NCBI RefSeq assembly: GCF_016908375.1 | Contig: NZ_JAFBDS010000004.1 | Coordinates: forward strand, 124,001-188,000 | Direction of reading: 5' to 3' | Source of the DNA: Amphibacillus cookii | GTDB lineage: Bacteria; Bacillota; Bacilli; Bacillales; Amphibacillaceae | DNA length: 64,000 nucleotides | Shown here: positions 28,955 through 37,683 of the stretch, piece after piece | Position numbering within the stretch: the first letter of the stretch is position 1 | How the letters are laid out: each line of letters begins with the position of its first letter | The notes under the pieces: generated by a model | The model's input: the letters and a program-made list of their open reading frames with translations, nothing else | What the model was told of the DNA's origin: nothing | Databases searched by the model: none | Translations under genes and position numbers: made by a program

Positions 28955-31153
28955 TTATTTATTTAGATTACGATACTGTCCAGGTGTTACACCTACTTCT
29001 TTTTTAAACTTACGTGTGAAGTTAGCCACATCCATATAACCTACTTCATGGACAATCGCTTTGATAGGCTTAGATGTCATTCTTAAATTTTCTTTAACAT
29101 ATGTCATTCTTAGCTCTTGTACATAATGCTTAAAGCTAACACCATAATGCTCTTTGATTAATTTTGAAGCATACGATGCAGATAAATGATGTTTCTCAGC
29201 AATTTGTTCCAGTGATAAATCATAATCGGTAAAGTGCTTATTTACATAATTAATGATTTCCTGTACAATACGATTATTTTCATTCTGCATCTTTTCTTGA
29301 ATGGAAGCACATGTCGTCTCAATTATTAAATCTAACTGTTGCTCGAGTTGATCTAAAGTCACAAAATCAACCATCTTACTGAAGGTCTCTTCTCTTAAGC
29401 ACACGCCCATTTCAGATAACGACCTCACTACGGAATTAATCACATCAAAGCAAATCGCTTTTAAAGCATTTAATGAACGATCGCGCACACGTAAATTTTG
29501 AAAAATTTCAGCTAAGGTTTCTTTAGCAATTATTGTTTGCCCTTGTTTTAATGCTTGTAATAATTTAAGTTGCTCTTCTTTTAAATAACCCAAGCTCTGT
29601 TCTGTTGGTGTTGTAATCGAGTCAAAAAAAATCGTACTACCTTCTGAATGATAGTGAATATAATCATAAGCAACCATCGCTTCAATATAAGAATCATGTA
29701 TGTTTCTTACGCCTTCAACCATTGATCCTACAACGATTATCGATTCAGTTTTTAATGTTTCGTTTACATAATCTATAAATGTCGATTGATCTGATTTATG
29801 CTTTTGATCCATTCCTACGATCATCGCCTTATCATTTATGTTTAATAGATCAATACCATAGCCTATCATCTCATTAAAAGTGATTTCACTCATCAATTGA
29901 TTAGTAGAGGGTTGCACTTGTTTGCCTTTAAAATGAATGATAAATACAAAGTAAAAGGCTTTGTCAATTTGTAATTGGAGCGAGCGAGCCATATCATTCA
30001 TCAGACTTTCATCAGGATAATCCCCTTTTAACATATTCATCCAAAATTGTTGTTTTGCAAATGGACGTTGTTTAAAGACCGTTTCAGACAATGAGACTTT
30101 ATCTTGATTTAATTGATCAAATGCGACTAAAACTTGATTCAGCTCATTTACTTGATCAGTTTTAACAGATGCTTGTGTCTGTTTAACTTTGCGTAATAAT
30201 AAATCAATGGGCTTATATTGGTATTTGCTCAAAATATAAGTCATAATAATACCAATAAAGAAGACAGCCAATAACACGAGAAGATACGTCGTTAACGTTC
30301 CTTTAAAGTAATCCAAGAATTGCTTTGCTTGAACAATGCTTAAATAAGACCATTCATCATCACTTTGGACTAATGATACTGAATATTTCTTGCCTTCAAT
30401 ATCTATATCTTCTCCAGCAGTAGCCCTTTCAAGAATCATTTCAAAATCTAAATGTTCTTTTGATAAATTGGGATCGTTCTCATGTGAGACTAATATATCC
30501 AGTTGATCATTCAAAACATATATATGACCACTTAATTCTGACAAAGCATTTCGAATGATTGAGTCAAACTGCTGATTATTAACCATATACATAATAGCAC
30601 CATAGGGATAAAGGCTATTAGGTACGATAGGTTGTATAAAAGCTAAGTACTGTAAATCATCTCCTGTTTCAATCACTTTTGTTTGTGGATGTTCTTGGCT
30701 GATAAAATCGATCAATTCATCTCTTGATAGGTTTTCAATATTATATCGACCAATAAAGGTTGTTGGCATATGATAGCCACCACTGGTAAAAATTTTATCT
30801 GGGTTTTGATGATGAATGATAGCGATTTCATCAACTAATACACTATTGGCACGGTATTTAGCTAGTTCTTGAACGGCTTCATAACCATAATAGGGATGAT
30901 TCAGATGATAAGCATTTAACCGCGAATCATTGGAAATACGTGTTGCTATATTCGTAAACTCTTTTTTACGCTCATCCATTAGCTCACTAAATTGGTTTAG
31001 ATTATTCAAGCTTGATTGTTCTAATTCTTTTTGAAGATCGGCAATAAAGTTTACATAAATCAGCACACCTAGAATAATAAAAGGAATAATGAATGCAACA
31101 AAGTATGATAATAAATAACGATAAAATAGTTTTTGCTTAAATATATTAATCAT
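28955..31153 (-). CDS. YesS-like AraC-family regulator with extracellular sensor
   Basis: A 732-residue membrane-bound transcription regulator. A transmembrane helix (about 9-31), an extracellular Cache-like sensor (about 35-275), a second helix (about 285-308), a cytoplasmic linker and a C-terminal AraC HTH pair (about 635-732; LSLEQIAEKHHLSASYASKLIKE and the second helix GYMDVANFTRKFKKEVGVTP) can be seen. This architecture matches B. subtilis YesS/YtdP-type regulators that sense extracellular glycans, so it likely controls the adjacent mannoside genes. GGGGGGAAG before ATG 31153 makes that start better than the upstream one at 31174. Confidence 0.88.
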   Translation of the reverse strand: MINIFKQKLFYRYLLSYFVAFIIPFIILGVLIYVNFIADLQKELEQSSLNNLNQFSELMDERKKEFTNIATRISNDSRLNAYHLNHPYYGYEAVQELAKYRANSVLVDEIAIIHHQNPDKIFTSGGYHMPTTFIGRYNIENLSRDELIDFISQEHPQTKVIETGDDLQYLAFIQPIVPNSLYPYGAIMYMVNNQQFDSIIRNALSELSGHIYVLNDQLDILVSHENDPNLSKEHLDFEMILERATAGEDIDIEGKKYSVSLVQSDDEWSYLSIVQAKQFLDYFKGTLTTYLLVLLAVFFIGIIMTYILSKYQYKPIDLLLRKVKQTQASVKTDQVNELNQVLVAFDQLNQDKVSLSETVFKQRPFAKQQFWMNMLKGDYPDESLMNDMARSLQLQIDKAFYFVFIIHFKGKQVQPSTNQLMSEITFNEMIGYGIDLLNINDKAMIVGMDQKHKSDQSTFIDYVNETLKTESIIVVGSMVEGVRNIHDSYIEAMVAYDYIHYHSEGSTIFFDSITTPTEQSLGYLKEEQLKLLQALKQGQTIIAKETLAEIFQNLRVRDRSLNALKAICFDVINSVVRSLSEMGVCLREETFSKMVDFVTLDQLEQQLDLIIETTCASIQEKMQNENNRIVQEIINYVNKHFTDYDLSLEQIAEKHHLSASYASKLIKEHYGVSFKHYVQELRMTYVKENLRMTSKPIKAIVHEVGYMDVANFTRKFKKEVGVTPGQYRNLNK

Positions 31154-31344
31154 GTTACTTCCCCCCAAATTCATTATTCCAATATTAAATTAATTAGTTA
31201 CTCAACTCTCGCATACTGAAAATAGTCATTCAACCTTGATCGTTTTCAATAGACGCGGTATTCAATAGGCTTGTTGACTTTACTTCTGCATGGATGTGCG
31301 GCATGCGACCTTCTCATACGTTTAGCATGTTATTTCGTTCCGAA

Positions 31345-31458
31345 AAGCAAGGGATTCGCTTTTCGCGGGGATGGCTTCAGCTAACTTGAGTCGCAAAGCT
31401 CACGCCTCAAGTGGATCTTCAGCTCATCCTATTCCCGCAGAAGTCTCACCCCTTGCTT
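31345..31458. repeat. Palindromic intergenic repeat R1
   Basis: A 114-bp imperfect palindrome with outer arms AAGCAAGGG / CCCTTGCTT and inner blocks GCGGGGATGGCTTCAGCT / AGCTCATCC..TTCCCGC. It shares GCTTCAGCTAA, GGATCTTCAGCTC and TTCCCGC with R3 (57422-57545) and the overall layout with R2. Similar hairpin repeats are scattered between genes in many Bacillaceae. Confidence 0.75.
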
Positions 31459-31529
31459 ATCTCCACTTAGACGGGTGGTTCATACTGAATGCATAAGCCC
31501 AACCGCACGAAATAAAGCGAAGAAGATGT

Positions 31530-31679
31530 GACACGACTAGAATTAAGAAGTTTCTTATTTTGAGACGCCATTCCGATGTCTTCATGATCTACATGGTGTA
31601 AATCTAACGTCCACGGATTGAAATGGCGTTTGATGAGATCTTGAAAGATAACCATTATGAAGATAGATGTTACTATTTA
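31530..31679 (-). pseudogene. Possible short gene remnant between repeats R1 and R2
   Basis: The minus strand encodes QDLIKRHFNPWTLDLHHVDH and a further ~15 residues with coding-like composition, with no start or ribosome binding site. I do not recognise it. The remainder of 31154-31843 holds only repeats R1 and R2. Confidence 0.25.
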
Positions 31680-31805
31680 GCAGGTGAGCTATGTGTAGAC
31701 TCCTGTGGGAGTAGCGTGAGCTTGAGATCCACTTTGCCAAGTGGTTTTGACTGGGCAAAGTTAGCTCAAGCCACGCCCACGGAAAGCGGAACATAGCTCA
31801 CCTGC
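31680..31805. repeat. Palindromic intergenic repeat R2
   Basis: A 126-bp palindrome with perfect 15-bp arms GCAGGTGAGCTATGT / ACATAGCTCACCTGC and inner blocks GAGCTTGAGATCC / GTTAGCTCAAGCCACGCCCA. It lies just after the YesL gene stop (minus strand) and may also end transcription of the long operon. Confidence 0.8.
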
Positions 31806-31843
31806 GCGTCTAAAACGAAAGTTAGATGAGAAAGTTGAGTTAG

Positions 31844-32461
31844 TTAATTTGCAGCTAAATTTTTTTCTTCAACGCTAACACAAGCACGATGACCAAACCA
31901 GATGATAGGGTATAAAATAACTGAAATACCCATCATTGCGCTTAATGCGGGCAAATAGAGAAATAAATAGATTAAGAGAATACTACTTATCACTAAAGCA
32001 ATGGCTTCAAGCGGTTGGGCGATCGCTATAAATAATGCTTGTTTAAAGTATTGAAATACAGTCAATTCATAACGAACAAAGATAGTTATAAACATGAGAA
32101 AGCTACTCACTGCGACAAAGCCAACCATAACAAGGAAAAAGTGAATAACTGTTGATTGGATAAAGATCTCCGAAACTCGGAAATCAAAATATAAAAATAC
32201 CGAAATAAACAACCAGATGAAACCAGAACTGTTTGCCTTTATAAAATGTGTTCGGTAGTCTCTCCAGATCCCCTTATATAGGTTTTGGTCATCTTCTTGC
32301 TTGATTATTTGATAGATTGCTTTTGCTGCTGCAAATGTTGCAGGGAATACACCAAACACACCAAAACCTAATAAAGTTAAAAGCAACCAGATAAAATGAA
32401 TTAACATCATTTTACTTAACCATAACCCCCACGTATAAAACACGCTCATAAATCCTTTCAT
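31844..32461 (-). CDS. YesL/DUF624 family membrane protein
   Basis: A 205-residue protein with about five membrane helices. The DUF624 signature GVFPATFAAAKAIYQIIK lies in the second helix region, with KGIWRDYRTHFIKANSSGF after it. YesL-type proteins are almost always encoded beside LplABC/YtcQ-like sugar importers and YesS/YesM-type regulators, as here, but their molecular role is not known. The start at 32461 has AAAGGGGAT at usual spacing; the ATG at 32482 has none. Last gene of the long minus-strand operon. Confidence 0.85.
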   Translation of the reverse strand: MKGFMSVFYTWGLWLSKMMLIHFIWLLLTLLGFGVFGVFPATFAAAKAIYQIIKQEDDQNLYKGIWRDYRTHFIKANSSGFIWLFISVFLYFDFRVSEIFIQSTVIHFFLVMVGFVAVSSFLMFITIFVRYELTVFQYFKQALFIAIAQPLEAIALVISSILLIYLFLYLPALSAMMGISVILYPIIWFGHRACVSVEEKNLAAN

Positions 32462-32510
32462 CGCTTGTGCATCCCCTTTCATTTCATCCGTCTAGTATAG
32501 CTCAATCTAT

Positions 32511-32556
32511 AAAACGAACCTTCAATTAGTGGGTGGAGGGCTACAGGACGTGGCGG
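32511..32556 (+). repeat. 46-bp inverted repeat, left copy
   Basis: This 46-bp sequence (begins AAAACGAACCTTCAAT, ends CTACAGGACGTGGCGG) is the reverse complement of 50123-50168 with 3 mismatches. It sits between the YesL and GH29 genes and starts 6 bp after the GH29 stop. The two copies bracket about 17.6 kb of the mannoside operon. Confidence 0.85.
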
Positions 32557-32561
32557 GCGCT

Positions 32562-33875
32562 TTACGGACGGTTATCTGTGATAAATAATTCAATGACCGG
32601 TATAGCGACGTCCGGTTTGATGACCGGTAATTTAAGTACGATATCACCTGCCTCAATATGTGTTTCTGTACTTGTAATGACTTGGTTTCGATCAAATTCT
32701 TCAATGAAGACTTCTGATCCATCATGTAAGAATTGAGCATAACACACTTTTCCTTGAAGATCTTTTAAGTGAATATGACGGTATGGCCAAGAAAAGATGT
32801 GTACATATAGCCGGTCATCCTTTTGTGTCAAGCGGCAATCAAGGGGGGAAATAAAATCACTTGGCTCACAACCAACAATCGACCGTTCATGTTTTTTCAT
32901 CCAGACTTTAATCCCATCTAACCGCTCTTTGGTTAAATCATCAATCGCACCTCTTGCCGTTGGCCCAATATTAAGCAAGAAATTTCCGTTCTTACTAACG
33001 GTATCCACTAACATTTTTAAGATTTGGTCAACACTTTTCCAATTTGCATTGTATTTATCATAGCCCCAACTTTCATTCATTGTCTGACAAGCCTCCCATA
33101 AAACAGGCTTACCATCCTCGACGATTGGATGATGCGGTTGATATTGTTCAGGTGTTTTTACGCCTCTATTTAAATCTAAACGATCGTTAATTAAAATATG
33201 TGGTTGCAAAGAACGCGTAAGATTTTCAATGCCTTCTCCGTCCCAGTCAGGATTTCCTTTACCTTTTGACCAACCCCAATCACGGTGTGGATATGAGAAG
33301 TCATACCACATATAATCAATGGGTCCGTAATTCGTAAGTAGTTCGGTGATTTGACCCTTTAAATATTCGCGATAATTCCTCATCTGACGTTGACCCTTTG
33401 TGTCACGTGCGAATTGATTCTCACGTAGTGGGTGTAAGCCATCTAACGTAAAATCTTTATGATGCCAGTCAATTAGCGAATAATAAAAACCAATTTTCAG
33501 CTGGCGTTTACGGGCTTCATCAACGAAAATCTGGACAATGTCTTTTTCAAATGGTGTTTCCGTTACTTTATAAGACGTTAATTGACTATTCCACAAAGCA
33601 AAGCCTTCATGATGCTTTGTTGTAAGCACCACATATTTCATTCCTGCCTCAACAGCTTGATCAAGCCAACCTGCAATGTCTAATTGATCGGGATCAAAGT
33701 GGTCAAAGTACCGCTTATAATCAGCGGGTGTTATTTGTTCCGTTGTCATTATCCACTCATGACGAGCAGCTAATGAAAATAAGCCGAAGTGAATAAACAT
33801 ACCAAAACGATCATGTGTGAACCAACTCGGATCTTGATAGTCCTTAGGCCAATTCGCATAGTGTTTTTTTGTCAT
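32562..33875 (-). CDS. Alpha-L-fucosidase, GH29
   Basis: A 437-residue retaining alpha-L-fucosidase without a signal peptide. The GH29 N-terminal motifs FTHDRFGMFIHFGLFSL and TTKHHEGFALW, and the nucleophile region DYMWYDFSYPH (the Asp before FSYPH), are intact, with GNFLLNIGPTARG at the end of the barrel and a short beta-sandwich tail. It would remove fucose from imported glycans, for example core or antennal fucose. ATG with GGAGGG upstream, 17 bp after the preceding Gfo gene. Its 3' end adjoins the 46-bp inverted repeat. Confidence 0.93.
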   Translation of the reverse strand: MTKKHYANWPKDYQDPSWFTHDRFGMFIHFGLFSLAARHEWIMTTEQITPADYKRYFDHFDPDQLDIAGWLDQAVEAGMKYVVLTTKHHEGFALWNSQLTSYKVTETPFEKDIVQIFVDEARKRQLKIGFYYSLIDWHHKDFTLDGLHPLRENQFARDTKGQRQMRNYREYLKGQITELLTNYGPIDYMWYDFSYPHRDWGWSKGKGNPDWDGEGIENLTRSLQPHILINDRLDLNRGVKTPEQYQPHHPIVEDGKPVLWEACQTMNESWGYDKYNANWKSVDQILKMLVDTVSKNGNFLLNIGPTARGAIDDLTKERLDGIKVWMKKHERSIVGCEPSDFISPLDCRLTQKDDRLYVHIFSWPYRHIHLKDLQGKVCYAQFLHDGSEVFIEEFDRNQVITSTETHIEAGDIVLKLPVIKPDVAIPVIELFITDNRP

Positions 33876-33891
33876 CTTATCCCTCCATTAA

Positions 33892-34953
33892 CTAGTTGAA
33901 ACGCACTTCTCTTCCTCTTCTGCTTGATTCATAAATCGCCTCCAATATCTTCATGATCTCTATACCATCTTCAACTGGCGAAATCGTTGTCTCTTTTTCT
34001 AAACAACAAGCAACAAAATGATCAATTTCATTCTGGAATCCTTTTTCAAAGTCAAAGGTACGGGCATCAATTTTAGGTGTAAGGTCTAATAAAATGTTAT
34101 GTTTTTCTGTAAAGATATTTAATTCCGGCTCAATCATAGCACCACCTTTATCGCCAAACAGGTGCACTTCTGTTTTATCTTCTTTAGCATGTAATGCGAA
34201 GCTTGCATCTAACATGAGCGTCGCACCATTTTCAAATTTAATAAGCGCATTTGCTAAATCTTCTACACTGTTTTGCTTTGGATCATAGTCAGCGGCTTGA
34301 TAAAATGACTTATGCTCAATATTCGAACGATTACCGAGCTTATGATATACTGTACCACTCACAGATTTTACTTTGGGTTTCCCCATTAAGTACCAACAGA
34401 TATCAATCACATGAACGCCAATATCTATGAGTGGACCGCCACCAGAACGTTCGACATCACTAAACCATCCGCCTGGATTTCCTAACACGCGAAGAGATGA
34501 TGCTTTTGCATAGTAAATCTCACCTAAATCACCCGCATCAATAAACTTTTTCAACACTTCTGTGTTTGTAGCGAATCGGCGAACAAAACCTACTTGCAAT
34601 GTTTTATCTGATTTTCGACTTACTTCTCGAATCTTTTCTGCTTCTTCTGTTGTCTTGCTTAATGGCTTTTCCACTAAAACATGTTTATTATGTTCCAGTG
34701 CAGCGATTGCTATCTCAGCATGCGAGTTGTTCCAAGTACAAATACTCACCGCATCAACATCTTCATTCTTCAATAATTCATGGTAATCTGTATAAATCTT
34801 TTCAATTTTATATTGCTCCGCTTTCGCCATTGCACGAGCTTCATTTAAATCACACACCGCTACCAGTTCTACAGCTTCGTGATGGATATAAGATTGAAAA
34901 TGCATATCTGAAATAGAACCTGCTCCAATAATACCTACTCTCACCTTTTCCAT
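33892..34953 (-). CDS. Gfo/Idh/MocA family oxidoreductase
   Basis: A 353-residue dehydrogenase. Rossmann motif VGIIGAGSISDMHF, EKP in HVLVEKPLSKTT, and the catalytic-domain block SGGGPLIDIGVHVIDICWYL with its histidine are present. It lies directly between an IolE-like isomerase gene (11 bp upstream) and the GH29 gene. The tight coupling with isomerase genes suggests oxidation of a sugar or glycoside, possibly to a 3-keto form; this is an inference. Confidence 0.9.
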   Translation of the reverse strand: MEKVRVGIIGAGSISDMHFQSYIHHEAVELVAVCDLNEARAMAKAEQYKIEKIYTDYHELLKNEDVDAVSICTWNNSHAEIAIAALEHNKHVLVEKPLSKTTEEAEKIREVSRKSDKTLQVGFVRRFATNTEVLKKFIDAGDLGEIYYAKASSLRVLGNPGGWFSDVERSGGGPLIDIGVHVIDICWYLMGKPKVKSVSGTVYHKLGNRSNIEHKSFYQAADYDPKQNSVEDLANALIKFENGATLMLDASFALHAKEDKTEVHLFGDKGGAMIEPELNIFTEKHNILLDLTPKIDARTFDFEKGFQNEIDHFVACCLEKETTISPVEDGIEIMKILEAIYESSRRGREVRFN

Positions 34954-34964
34954 ATTTCCACTCC

Positions 34965-35825
34965 CTAAATGACTTTGTATAGTGATTTCATTAAATCTAA
35001 TCCTTGCTTAGTTCCCATTTGACAGTCTTCAATACCTTCAAACTCAATCGACACAAATCCGTCATACTCTACCTGTTTCACTAGTTTTAGTATCTTACAC
35101 AAATCAACATCACCTTGCCCGGTAATCGCACCCCGAAGTTGATGACCGAACTTTGTCGGGAAAAAGCCTAATCCTAGTGATTGATCTGTTTTGCGATAAT
35201 AAAAATCTTTCAAGTGTAACATAGACATATAAGGTAGACTGTTTTTAACAGCAACAACAGGGTCCTCATCAACACAGAGGAAATTACCTACATCTAAAGT
35301 CAACTTAAAGTTTGGACGGTTTACAGACTCAATGATTGTCCGTACACGATCGCTATGCTGAATATAGTATCCATGATTTTCAAGACTCGTTGTAATTTGA
35401 TATTCTTGAGCATAATCTGCAACCTCTCGACACCCTAATACAATGCGCTCTAAGTCAGCCTGAAAGCGCTCAGTAGTTGCCTCTTCAGGTTCAAGAAAAC
35501 CTACATCATGACGCATATGTTTAATCCCCAACTGATGCATAATATCAACATGCGTTTTGACCCGTTCAATTTCGTCTTTTAACGCTTGACCTGACTTCAG
35601 AAAATCTGCACCGATAGCATAATTTGATAAACAAATAGCTTCAATTTCTGCTTTTTCTTTAATTTGATTAATTAAGTCCGGTTGATTAATTAAGTCAAAT
35701 CCTAGTGGTACAATTTCAACGTGCTCTGCCCCTTGTTTCTTAGCCCAAGCAATCATATCTAAAATGGTCATCTTACCCTCATTCATGGCTTGGTGTAAAC
35801 TATATGAGCTAATGCCGAACTTCAT
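34965..35825 (-). CDS. Sugar phosphate isomerase/epimerase (IolE-like TIM barrel)
   Basis: A 286-residue xylose-isomerase-like TIM-barrel protein (AP_endonuc_2 superfamily). It has MRHDV after strand 4, SLENHGYYIQHSDR with a metal-ligand Glu, LTLDVGNFLCVDEDP with Asp, HLKDFYYR with His/Asp, and the final VSIEFEGIED with Glu, a full metal-binding set. It is a paralogue of 37684-38559 with many identical motifs. It probably isomerises or epimerises a keto-sugar made by a neighbouring Gfo dehydrogenase. One base separates it from the next upstream gene. Confidence 0.88.
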   Translation of the reverse strand: MKFGISSYSLHQAMNEGKMTILDMIAWAKKQGAEHVEIVPLGFDLINQPDLINQIKEKAEIEAICLSNYAIGADFLKSGQALKDEIERVKTHVDIMHQLGIKHMRHDVGFLEPEEATTERFQADLERIVLGCREVADYAQEYQITTSLENHGYYIQHSDRVRTIIESVNRPNFKLTLDVGNFLCVDEDPVVAVKNSLPYMSMLHLKDFYYRKTDQSLGLGFFPTKFGHQLRGAITGQGDVDLCKILKLVKQVEYDGFVSIEFEGIEDCQMGTKQGLDLMKSLYKVI

Positions 35826-35826
35826 A

Positions 35827-36816
35827 TTAAACCTCCTCTTTTAAAACTTTAACGAAAGCGCTTTCATCATTTGCTTGGTAAGCGGCTTTAACGACTTCTA
35901 ATGTGCGTAATCCATCTTCACCACTAATTGTCGGTTCGCGTTTAGTTTTTAAACAATCAATAAAGTCTCTTATTAATGCTTCATCCATATCAATTCCCCA
36001 TGGTAAGTGACTCACTTGACAGTCAGCATCATTGTAGTAAATCGTTGCATCTTTAAAACCATCGACAGATATGGTACCTTTTGTACCAACAATCTCCATT
36101 AAAACATCACCCCACGTTGGGAATGTTCTAGGACGAGACCAGCTGGGATCAATATTTAAAATAGTCCCTTTCCCCATTTCAATCATTACTTGACCAGCAT
36201 CTTCAACATCAATTGGATAGAATAGTGTATCTAAATAAGCATAAACAGCTTCAGCTTCAGCTTGTAACATCACTCTTACAACATCCATAATATGAACGAT
36301 GTGATCGGTTGCTGCCCCGCCGCCTGACTTTTCTTTCTCAACAAACCAGCTACCTGGCATTTGTCCGTGATTTGAAGCATTAATCGCAATAATATCGCCA
36401 ATCTCACCTGCTTGAACTTTTTCAATAGCCGCTTCGACTGCTGGTATAAATCGTACAGGATATGCCATTTGTAATATTACATTATTGATTTTACATGCTT
36501 CAATCATTACCTTGGCATCATCAATTTCTGTAGAGATAGGCTTTTCACAAAGAATATGCTTTTTATGTTCAGCTGCTTGAACAACTAATGGTTTATGATT
36601 CACATTTTCACTACAAATAATTACGGCATCAATATTCGTCTTTAATAGTGAATCCAGGTTTTCATAAAATACGGTTCTGTAAGTGTTTGCAGCCTCCTTT
36701 CCCCTTGAATGATCATCATCCCAAATCCCAAGAAGTTCGACGCCTTGTTGTCGGGTAATTGCCTGAGCATAACTATGTGCATGCATATGAGCAAAGCTCA
36801 AAATCGCTAACTTCAT
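35827..36816 (-). CDS. Gfo/Idh/MocA family oxidoreductase
   Basis: A 329-residue dehydrogenase-like protein. The N terminus LAILSFAHMHAHSYAQAI replaces the usual GxGxxG loop with a His-rich variant known in part of this family, so cofactor binding may be atypical. EKP (HILCEKPISTEI) and SGGGAATDHIVHIMDVVRVM are intact. It overlaps the preceding degenerate partner gene by 4 bp (ATGA), so the two are translationally coupled and may form a heteromer. Its 3' end contains a cre-like palindrome (35853-35867). Confidence 0.82.
   Translation of the reverse strand: MKLAILSFAHMHAHSYAQAITRQQGVELLGIWDDDHSRGKEAANTYRTVFYENLDSLLKTNIDAVIICSENVNHKPLVVQAAEHKKHILCEKPISTEIDDAKVMIEACKINNVILQMAYPVRFIPAVEAAIEKVQAGEIGDIIAINASNHGQMPGSWFVEKEKSGGGAATDHIVHIMDVVRVMLQAEAEAVYAYLDTLFYPIDVEDAGQVMIEMGKGTILNIDPSWSRPRTFPTWGDVLMEIVGTKGTISVDGFKDATIYYNDADCQVSHLPWGIDMDEALIRDFIDCLKTKREPTISGEDGLRTLEVVKAAYQANDESAFVKVLKEEV
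35853..35867. promoter_or_regulatory. Intragenic cre-like palindrome
   Basis: On the minus strand ATGAAAGCGCTTTCG matches cre (WTGNAANCGNWNNCW) at 14 of 15 positions and contains the palindrome CGAAAGCGCTTTCG. It lies within the last codons of the Gfo gene, about 30-40 bp before the next gene's start. It could act as a CcpA roadblock. Functional use is unproven. Confidence 0.35.
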
Positions 36817-37673
36817 ACGGAACTGCCACCTTTCAATTGAAGAGGTTTCTTTTGTATACTTGATTTTTCAGCTGCTTCTGTTACTAACAAAGCTCGCTCA
36901 ATTATGTCCGCTTCTGTGCCCTCTTCTAACATATACAGAATAAAATCCAACTCATTTCGTGTTTGTGTTCTTATTTCTAGAGAATCGATAGACGCTTTTC
37001 CATTCTTATAAAGAATAGCACCATTTGCCGTACTGCTTTTTTGGACTAACATAGCGTGTTGTCCGCAAACTTCAATCTCTATATTCGACCCTTGACTTGT
37101 ACTTACAAATTGAAGGTTTGATAGTGTGCCTTGTGCATGTAAAACAGACATGAGAAGCGCTTCTACTCCTGCTGACTTTTTCGTTAACGTTGTAACCCTT
37201 GAAATTGGTGTAAATACTTCCTCAAGCCAGATGAAAAGACCCAACACGTCTTGATAAAATAAACTGTGCCCTTGATGAGGTGCTTTAACTAAAATTCGAT
37301 TCGTAGCAACCTTACCGAAATCCACTTTACTTAACTGCTGCTTAATTGCTTGAAAATGCGGGTTAATAGCATATGGGTTAATCCAAAAAAGCCTTGCATT
37401 TAATTGATTAGCTCTGTCTTTTATTTCTTGATAATGCGCGCGAGACTGTAAAGCGGTAAGTGGTAAAACTAGCTGTATATCTTCATCTAAAGTTTGCTTG
37501 ATGAAATCCATACTTGGCATATAATCAGCAAGATAATATACAGGTATTGTCTCTTCTTGTTCTGAACTGTTCCATATTGCTAACGACGGATAATGATTTA
37601 CTTCTTTTATTAAGCGTGCTGTAGCATCTTTGATTGTATTGCTGTTTTCTCCAATTACATGAATATGATACAT
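36813..37673 (-). CDS. Degenerate Gfo/Idh/MocA-like partner protein
   Basis: A 286-residue protein I cannot assign firmly. Size, position and fold pattern (an N-terminal alpha/beta half, then a beta-rich C-terminal half) resemble a Gfo/Idh/MocA protein. The first strand VIGENSNTIKD lacks the GxGxxG loop, there is no EKP motif, and the catalytic histidine block is missing (KAPHQGHSLFYQDVLGLFIW is the closest match). It is translationally coupled to the active-looking dehydrogenase that follows (4-bp ATGA overlap). A non-catalytic subunit or decayed paralogue is the best reading. Confidence 0.55.
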   Translation of the reverse strand: MYHIHVIGENSNTIKDATARLIKEVNHYPSLAIWNSSEQEETIPVYYLADYMPSMDFIKQTLDEDIQLVLPLTALQSRAHYQEIKDRANQLNARLFWINPYAINPHFQAIKQQLSKVDFGKVATNRILVKAPHQGHSLFYQDVLGLFIWLEEVFTPISRVTTLTKKSAGVEALLMSVLHAQGTLSNLQFVSTSQGSNIEIEVCGQHAMLVQKSSTANGAILYKNGKASIDSLEIRTQTRNELDFILYMLEEGTEADIIERALLVTEAAEKSSIQKKPLQLKGGSSV

Positions 37674-37683
37674 TGACTCCCTC

